Shown: piece after piece, positions 56,996-64,000 of the stretch
Position numbering within the stretch: the stretch's first letter is position 1
How the letters are laid out: every line of letters starts with the position of its first letter
Source: Plasmopara viticola
Taxonomy: Eukaryota > Oomycota > Peronosporomycetes > Peronosporales > Peronosporaceae
Assembly: GCA_001695595.3 (NCBI GenBank)
Contig: MBPM02000028.1
Coordinates: forward strand, 434,001-498,000
Direction: 5' to 3'
DNA: 64,000 nucleotides
Program-made: the position numbers and the translations under genes
The notes under the pieces: model-generated
The model's input: the letters and a program-made list of their open reading frames with translations, nothing else
Databases searched by the model: none
Told to the model about the DNA's origin: nothing

Positions 56996-58270
56996 GGGAG
57001 CAGTATTGACACCCCCCCTTGGTATCGCCACCCCCCACCCATTTGTAAGCCACAAATTCTTTTGAATAAGTTGTAAAACCACACCCGTCGCAAAATTGAA
57101 CATCTTTTTAATAACACTATTGAGAGCACAGCTTGGAAAAGGTTGGGGTGACGCCCTCCTTCCAAGCGCGGGGGCTAAATGCTCGCGCGCTTCAGGCAGG
57201 TGCTCTCGGGCATCTGCAAGTCTCTAACGTGTCTCACCCTCGACGCGACGGTCTCCAGCACCGGGCGCCACCTGGGCTCTTACCAAGTCAGAACTACACA
57301 AAATAATGGAAGACCCTCACGACCTCGATGTTGGCTGCACTGCCCGCCGATCGAGACTCGACGTATGCGGACACCACTCTATGCCATGGACTAGCCAGAC
57401 TGAGACTTGGCAACGCGATAACGTAATACATTACATTACATTATTGAAAGCACGAATTATGGCACACGTAATACCGATAGTAAGATTGTAATTTCTGAAC
57501 ACGGGAAATAGGTAAATAGTATTCACCTGGCGTGAAATCATGCATAAATACTATCGCCCACCTTCTCCAGATCAGATTTGCTCAACCTTCATCTCCGCAC
57601 GGTCTCTAACGTCTTTACGTCAGCCTTCACATCGTATTCTTTGATGAAACCTGCTCTTCGCCAATCTTGTATGCTGCAGCTCCTCCTTAAGCAGCGTCAT
57701 GCACTTGTTACTAACGATGCAAAGAGACTTTCCAGGGCTTGCAACCCGTGTGGCCGTGAATTTATCCATTCAAAACTTTTCTCATTTGTTGAGCATGTAG
57801 CCATGGGCAATGCACACTGCAGGTGACGATGCGCGACGAGAGCAAGAAAGAGTCATTGCTTTTCAGCCACAACCTAGCCTATCTTTTCAATGTTCGTCTT
57901 TAGTCATAGGGAGCCGGTATCGACACACGAGTGTTTCCGTGCTTGCCATTCTTAGTCCTTTCCTTCTTTGTCGGATAACCTTCCCTTAGTGAGAACTTTT
58001 GCATTGATTCAGTGCTTCATCAAGAGTTTCGTAAGTCTGCGCGTGGGGGTGAGGCCAATGGCATGTTGACGTATGTGTAAAAAGGATTTGGTCTTAGCCA
58101 AAAGGCCGAGAAGGTATTATGTGTTGAAAGGATTTAGGTGTGATGTATGGTACGGGAATTCAATTTTGCGACGGGTGTGGTTTTACGTTGGGTGTGGCGC
58201 TTATTCGAGAGAATTTGTGGGTATACCTGGGGGGTGGCGATACCTAGGGGAGGTGTCGATACCGGCTCCC
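56996..58270. mobile_element. TIR DNA transposon with a nested SINE
   Basis: The left end (56996-57105, starting GGGAGCAGTATTGACACC) is the reverse complement of the right end (about 58160-58270, ending GGTGTCGATACCGGCTCCC). The arms are about 110 bp with gaps and share CGCCACCCCCCA and AAAACCACACCCGTCGCAAAATTGAA blocks. SINE copy 4 sits inside, so about 950 bp are original. The flanks GAAAAGAA and AAAACGAA agree at 6 of 8 positions, weakly suggesting an 8-bp target duplication. A third copy of the tip, GGGAGCCGGTATCGACAC, occurs inside at 57909-57926, so a shorter 57909-58270 element may be nested. The interior has a decayed frame at 57578-57826 but no recognisable transposase. Confidence 0.75.
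57130..57441 (+). mobile_element. SINE-like retroposon, copy 4
   Basis: Begins AGCTTGGAAAAGGTTGGGGTGACG and ends in (ATTAC)n. The flanking 12-bp repeats TATTGAGAGCAC (57118-57129) and TATTGAAAGCAC (57442-57453) differ at one base. It lacks about 16 bp (CACGTGCATAAC region) present near the 3' end of copies 1-3. It is inserted inside the left part of the inverted-repeat transposon, so it is younger than that element. Confidence 0.9.
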
Positions 58271-61200
58271 AAAACGAATTATCTATTTTCTAGTGTAGAA
58301 TCCTTTGTCAAGCATATTGTCGACATCTAACGCTGCCGTCGGGCTATCTGAGCCTTTGATGCTGGAGCACTCGAGCAGAAACTTTGCTCTGAACGCTACG
58401 ACACGTTCCTCCATTATGGTAAATTCAGCCCCCTTTTAGGCCCATGAAAGCATACTGTTCCCGAGCAACAGAATTTGTGCGTTCGACAGGTGGCTGTTTA
58501 TTCATCACGAAAGCGTAGCGAGGATTCGGCGTGCAAACGCTGATGGTGATCTATTCGCGCAGGCGTAAAGGCTTCTTTTCGCTGGCGTAAACATTGAATG
58601 GATGCCTGTTGTTCACTTTTCCTGTGAAGCCCCTTGTAAAAGCAAGCATATGAATGCTTGGCTATAGCTATCGGTCCATTGCACTATGCCGCCGTGGATT
58701 GCGGTCAAAACATGCATGACAATTCGGCAAACCAACGCTGTTTAAGTGGTGTAGGCCGGAGTTTTACCGTTCAATTGAACCTTCTTCTTGAATTTGAAAA
58801 AATAAAGATGGCTGATAAGGTAGAATTAATTATAGATGATCAAGTGCGCGTGTAATTTGCACTCTCGTACCGCCAAAAGCTGAGCATTTGCCCGTATAAT
58901 AACTTCACCAGAGTTCTTTGTGTCACGGGATTACTGAACATAGAGTTGAGAGCAACGTTTCTTCCGATCAACTTTGGATTCCCCTAGCCTCCGCTTTCCT
59001 ATAATTGAGTCCATGGGCTAGGGGGTCGACGAGCTCTATTACTAAGGCGCCACTACGAAGACGACTGTGTTCGTCAATGACCTCAGGGTAGACTAGCTCT
59101 GCAATCGACTTTTAAAAGTGCAGGGGAAAAAATTTAAATCTTTTCTTTCACAACAGTAAACTAGTAGTCAGGCCAATCCTCCAAATGCCGTGGATGGGCA
59201 GCTCCTCACTTAAAAAATGGCTGTTGCGGCCGCTGGTTTAGGTTTAATCTCAATGTACTTAAGTGCTAACGAGCATAACACCGTCTGCTTCTCCAGCTGC
59301 GGCAAGAATAGGTTCATGCTTCGACGAAGGCCGAAGAAATTTGTTTCTTGTATGTTTAAAACGGTGGTTTTCAGATACGCGCCCTCTGGAATAGAGAAAT
59401 GCTTATCGACGGCAGGAGCAGGGTACAACAGGATAAAAACAAACCTTTGATGATGGTTTTATGGCTAGTGAAAACCCTTAAAAATTTCTCGTGAGAGCTT
59501 TACAGCTTGAGAAGAAAATATCATCAACTGTGGACTGCTAGCTGTACACGTAATGCACGAATGTAAGATAACATTTTATGCCTTTGCAAACCCCGGCGTG
59601 TTGAGAATATTTGTGCGCTGACAAGCAGTTGCGTTTACTTAAAAAAAAGGGTTAATCAATGATAAAAAAAAGAATAATAGACACTTTTCAATTCTTTTTT
59701 ACTGGCCAATGGAGAAGATTTAAATGACCCGGGGAGAAAATAGACTTAGCTGTGAAATTTGCAGCACAATTTCATTTCTTGTTCTCGCCCTGGACAAAAA
59801 TGACGGTTTCGAGCATGTCGTGACAAGAATAGCACGAGTTCTTGATCGCTTGATGAAGCAAGGCCAACGCACCATCCTTTGCAAAAGGGCTTTGCTATGT
59901 CATTTTTCACCCATTCTACGTGTACAGCACTTTTGGAAGAAAATCTTAGCAGGCACACACCAAAAAAAAATAGAAGGTCTCGAAGACGTGACGACATCTC
60001 CAACAACTATAATGGTGTGCGACAAATTTTGCTGGCAGTGTCAGCAGCTGAAGATGACGCATAAAATAAGGGCAACATTCCCACAAATGAATAAATCACC
60101 ACAAATAGTGGGTAGCAAAGTTCCGCAAGCGGTAACGTAGGGTCCGCAAGACACAATGGGTGGCGTATAAATATTGAAGACCAGTGTCCACAGAAACACT
60201 AATCATTAACGACCCGTTAATTCGGTACAGGCAGCGACAAATACTAAAGATCGCAAGGACTCTGATGTTGATGATGAAAGGAGCAGTGACTAACTGGAAG
60301 CACAATAATTTCGAGCATAGACCCTGTGTAAGATTGATGACTGCGTGATTATCCACGAAAATGAGCCTCCTAATTGCTTCAGTATACAACAAATTACTTG
60401 CTTTACTTCATAACTCATACGCGCTCACCTGAAATAGTGACGGTAGCGCCAAGGATCAAGGTCAAGCCGGCGATTACGTCAGATGATCTATTTTGGACGA
60501 TTACTAGGTCAAAGTTAAAAAACACACCTAGCCACTGAGTTCAGGATTGCAATATCGATTGTCAAAGCAAGCTGGTAGCTACAGCAGCTGCTTCAAAATT
60601 AAATACGGATAGAGATAATATTCGGAGACAAGATAAAATTATTAACACGACAAAAGCACAAAAAATGAAGAAGCAAGGACCCAGATCGCAAACGGTTTTC
60701 GGTTGTTAATTAATTTTAAGACCACAAGAGTAAATCGAGGGAGTACCGATCGATGATGTCTATCGAAAGAGCGAAAATGGAAAAGGCATGGAGATCCTCG
60801 TCTCGCAAGTTGAGAAGTACAATAGGAGGTTCCAGACCATCCGCTTCTACGACCACCCGCAGCAGCTTCAACTACCACAATTACGGGTACAAAAGCAGTC
60901 GCTTCTCGTATCCGCATGTCTGCTATTTCAGCTGAAATATTTACCAGAAAGATGAAAGCATGTTATAGAAAGTTGAAGGCAATCCCCGAGTTCAAGCACC
61001 CCAACGAAAGGGGGGGGCAATGAAAACATTATATACCAACCCAGTGCTGGCAACTCAGTTGTGCCTCGCGAGATGACTGCAGCGTGAAATTAAATTAATT
61101 GCAGTACTTAGCTAGAGGACTTCTTTCCAGGCTTACCACGTTGAAAAAGAGATTTTTCGCTAATGTATGTATACTGTCATAAAGTAGCTGCTTGCGAGCC

Positions 61201-63546
61201 TAATGAGGCGTTAAGAGCGGACTATCTAATCTGAGTCGGGATCATGTAAAGCATTTCATCGAGTGTCCACAATACTGCGATCGGGCCGATCAGGCAGCTC
61301 TTAGACGCTTATGCGCAAGAAAAGATGCTAAGAGCGAGGTAGGCACAACTTTCCATCATAGAATTTATTTATGAGTCAAGAAAGTATCGTTATATTGCTA
61401 TCTGTTTCACGCTGTCAGGACGTTGTAAGCGTATAACCCAGAAAATATTCACGCAAAAAGCGATGGTAGCTCCAACCGGGTGTTAAGTTGAATTCCACAC
61501 AGATATTTTTGCCACGACGGCAGAAAAGACCGCACAGGCACAAAACGCCGAAGGCATTGAATCATACTAGAAGAAAACTTATAATCACTCACGTTTAAAT
61601 GACATCTAAGCTAGGGCGATTTTGTCAGCGCTATGGAAAGCGCACCGATACAGTTGGCATTTTGTTTAAAAGGCTACGGAGAAATCTTTAATGCCAAGTG
61701 AAGAAATTTTACAGCCTCATCAATAAGTGATACGCCCCCACTAAGCATTTAAGCATGTTAGCAAGAAGTAATTAGAAAGGTTAAGCTAAGACGCTCGCCC
61801 AGGACGAACCGAGCACTTCAAGACTTGCATCTATGCATACATAAAAAAGGATAACAACTATCAAAAAAGGGAATGTTTGACAATACGTAGATAATTGTGG
61901 AAAACGTACCGCTGCTATCTCAAGCTAACAAACTTCTGATATAGTTTTCTGAGTCAATCCAACAATAATGTCGAATCTACCATGGAAGTAATGCACAAAA
62001 ACTGGAAGTAGCACACACCGAGTAAGCAGAAAAAGAAGCAGCAAAAAAGCTCATCTTTAAATTTTGGTGTCAGGTATTAACTTGAAATGCTACATTATTT
62101 CGTAGGTCGAGTTCTGGGTGTTTAATTAAAAAGAAGGATCGTATTAATATTAAATGATCATGTGTGCCGCAAGCGGGTGCATAGGAATAAAGCTCATTAA
62201 TCCGGAAGCCTTAATACATTTTTTTCATCAGAGGCTGACGAAGTGGTCGAGCATGACGCATTTCTTGGCATCGACTTCACGCTTGTATGTTATATTGGTT
62301 TAATATGGCCAAAAAATACTCTATAAGATCTTCAACCAGATGAGTGAACAATGACCACCGCACGAAGAATATCTTTTGCCTCTCCCTAGGCTTATTTTCA
62401 GCTTTGTTGAAATACGCTTCTTATATTCTGTTGAGCAGGTCACCTACTGACGACTTCGATTTAGCACAGCGATTCTTGCTCGTACTTGGTCCATTATTAC
62501 AGCTACAATCAACGATATACTTAATGTACAGGATACTTAAAGGGTAGTACAACGTATGCCTCACAAAAAGCTGCAGTTTTCGATGATATTTACAGCAAAG
62601 GAAAAGACATTAATTTTGTTTGAGCATTTCGTCTTCATCATTTTCAATCACAGTTAATACGTCTTCGATCCATAAGAAATAATGAAATGTCCATATAGTA
62701 AGGCGACAACCTCGTCTCTCTTCGTGTTCTAATTGCTCAGGATCCGAAAACATTTGAGCGTTGCGCGTCAGCAAGCAGTGTACAAACATCGTAAGCAAGG
62801 TGCCTTGGGTCATTGCTTGAGTTATTCCTTTTTTGCCGCGACCCTAATACAACGTCGTCATGCTGCTTCTGTGTCAATGGCGCAGCAGCATGCGGAACAT
62901 CTCGCGATTGAATCGCTGCGCAAGTGCGCATGTGTGTGTCAAAAATACAATGGCTCTAGTTTAAATGATCATTTTGTGAGACAGATACATCAATTTAAAA
63001 AAAAACATTTTTGACTAGCACATGCTAATCAAAGCACATAGAAATGGACAGCGAGAAAAATCGCGAACATCGGCACCATGAGTAAAAGACTTGAAATGCA
63101 ACACTATCGGAGGGTGAGCAGATAGGAGCTATGCAACATCAGCCAACACGAAAAGCGACACGCGTAAGGCTTTCGGAAAGTAAGCGCTGAAAAAACTTAT
63201 GGATCAGCAGAAGACCAACGAATTGGAAACGTCAGCCGGGATAGTGCACCGGCAGCTCGACTAGGTCCAAAATCTGTTACATCAGGTCCCACTCGCTCAA
63301 TTGTCGCTTTTACCGCAAATTCGGATCAGCCTTGTACGAAATCAATATATCGTATGTTAAAGCAGGTTACAAGACGTTTACTATGCAGACTGAATACATT
63401 TCTTAATATTGAAAAGTGTGATGGTCATCGTTTATTCTACTCAATTATTTTGCCTGAATTAATAATTTACTGTGAAAGCTCCGTCATCATGTACATTAAG
63501 ATAGTGCCTCGGGCTTTAAGCGAGCTGTAGTGCTACGTGGAGCTGG
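58271..63546. other. Gene-poor tract (about 5.3 kb), no recognisable gene
   Basis: Several short frames have fragmentary protein-like character. One is a roughly 75-codon plus frame at about 60740-60950 (charged, Gln-rich). Another, at 62733-63014, contains A-A-T-L-I-Q-R-R-H, which resembles an IQ motif. None shows a start, splice sites or a convincing domain, so I list them here only. No RNA genes or paired repeats were seen. Confidence 0.4.
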
Positions 63547-63930
63547 TCATGCGAGAAGTAAGGGGAATAAATGCTCAGGGAGCTTAAATTTAAAATTTCC
63601 TTTTTGCTTTGATTGTCCTTGCGCTTTAATAAGTATCATGGCAAAAGGTGTCAGCTTTATAAAATGCTTGCGATGAAGGAAAAAAACAATCTCGCTTGGA
63701 TTGTAATCACTGATAAATGCAATTCGTGGGAGTAGCACTTGCTGGCCTTGGGAATCTTCTGTCACAATAGCTTCGTAAATCAAATACGAGTTCACCTCGA
63801 CTACTCGACAACGAGTCTTTACGTAGTCTACATCCGATTTCAAGCCTTGCAGCTTCATGATAGATGCGCTTTTCTCGATCATCAGCTTGTGTGGTGTAGT
63901 TCCATTCGGAATTGTGATATGTAAAATTGG
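63547..63930 (-). pseudogene. Helitron/PIF1-type helicase C-terminal fragment
   Basis: The minus frame reads I-P-N-G-T-T-P-H-K-L, then C-R-V-V-E-V, V-L-L-P-R-I-A-F-I-S-D-Y, F-F-L-H-R-K-H-F-I-K-L-T-P-F-A-M-I-L-I-K-A-Q-G-Q-S. This follows the end of Helitron-encoded PIF1-like helicases (the P-P-H-K-L motif, N-G-T-R, the P-R-I block, and F-x-h-x-x-F-A-M-T-I-N-K-(A/S)-Q-G-Q-S motif VI region). The expected N-G-T segment is degenerate and the frame ends at 63547 before the usual Y-V-A-x-S-R. Upstream helicase motifs and the Rep domain would lie beyond the right window edge or are lost. It is best read as a relic of a rolling-circle transposon. Confidence 0.65.
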
Positions 63931-64000
63931 GCTTCAAGAAGAGTTGCTTTCATCGTTTTTGTTAGTGAAGGCGCAAATAAGATTAATCAAGTGATCTTCA

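Noticed and set aside
62733..63014. IQ-motif-like fragment
   Set aside because: Only one weak motif in a 93-codon frame without start or splice evidence; not enough to call a gene or pseudogene.
1..64000. CRISPR arrays, bacterial operons, rRNA genes
   Set aside because: No regularly spaced direct repeats with unique spacers, no operon-like packing with ribosome binding sites, and no rRNA-like conserved blocks. Spliced genes show the DNA is eukaryotic.

Overview
The window looks like nuclear DNA of an oomycete, most likely a downy mildew or Phytophthora relative. Three things suggest this: a secreted WY-type effector-like protein with an EER-like motif, short (61-72 nt) GT-AG introns with GTACGY/GTRAGY donors in compact genes, and gene islands set in long tracts of decayed repeats. 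I cannot assign a genus from the sequence alone.

Layout. A truncated gene for a triple Tudor-like protein lies at the left edge (minus). Positions 516-28400 are mostly repeat-derived, low-coding sequence. They hold one intact gene, the effector candidate at 7270-8529 (minus), a gag-like relic, a coiled-coil pseudogene enclosed by a 100-bp inverted repeat, two SINE-like insertions and several diverged repeat families. The first gene island (28480-33353) holds a mitochondrial [2Fe-2S] ferredoxin, a VPS9-domain Rab5-type exchange factor and a doublecortin-like/Ras fusion GTPase. A second decayed tract (33354-49359) carries a SINE copy, a second copy of a large repeat, matched copies of the families seen on the left, a foldback structure and a perfect 16-bp hairpin. 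The second island (49360-56802) contains two tandem paralogues with duplicated SANT/trihelix-like domains, a seven-beta-strand methyltransferase and a bifunctional 6-phosphofructo-2-kinase/fructose-2,6-bisphosphatase with an N-terminal starch-binding module. After it come a terminal-inverted-repeat transposon with a SINE nested inside, more featureless sequence, and a Helitron-type helicase relic at the right edge.

Genes within an island are packed closely: 26 bp between convergent stops (methyltransferase and PFK-2), 132 bp between divergent starts (SANT-like gene 2 and methyltransferase), and 138 bp between the ferredoxin and VPS9 stops. The island genes look like housekeeping and signalling functions (Fe-S electron transfer, endosomal Rab activation, Ras signalling, glycolytic control, methylation, chromatin or DNA binding). 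The effector candidate sits alone in the repeat-rich part, as expected for a 'two-speed' oomycete genome. Exon structures were read by eye from splice sites and continuity of family motifs; no alignment or database search was run.
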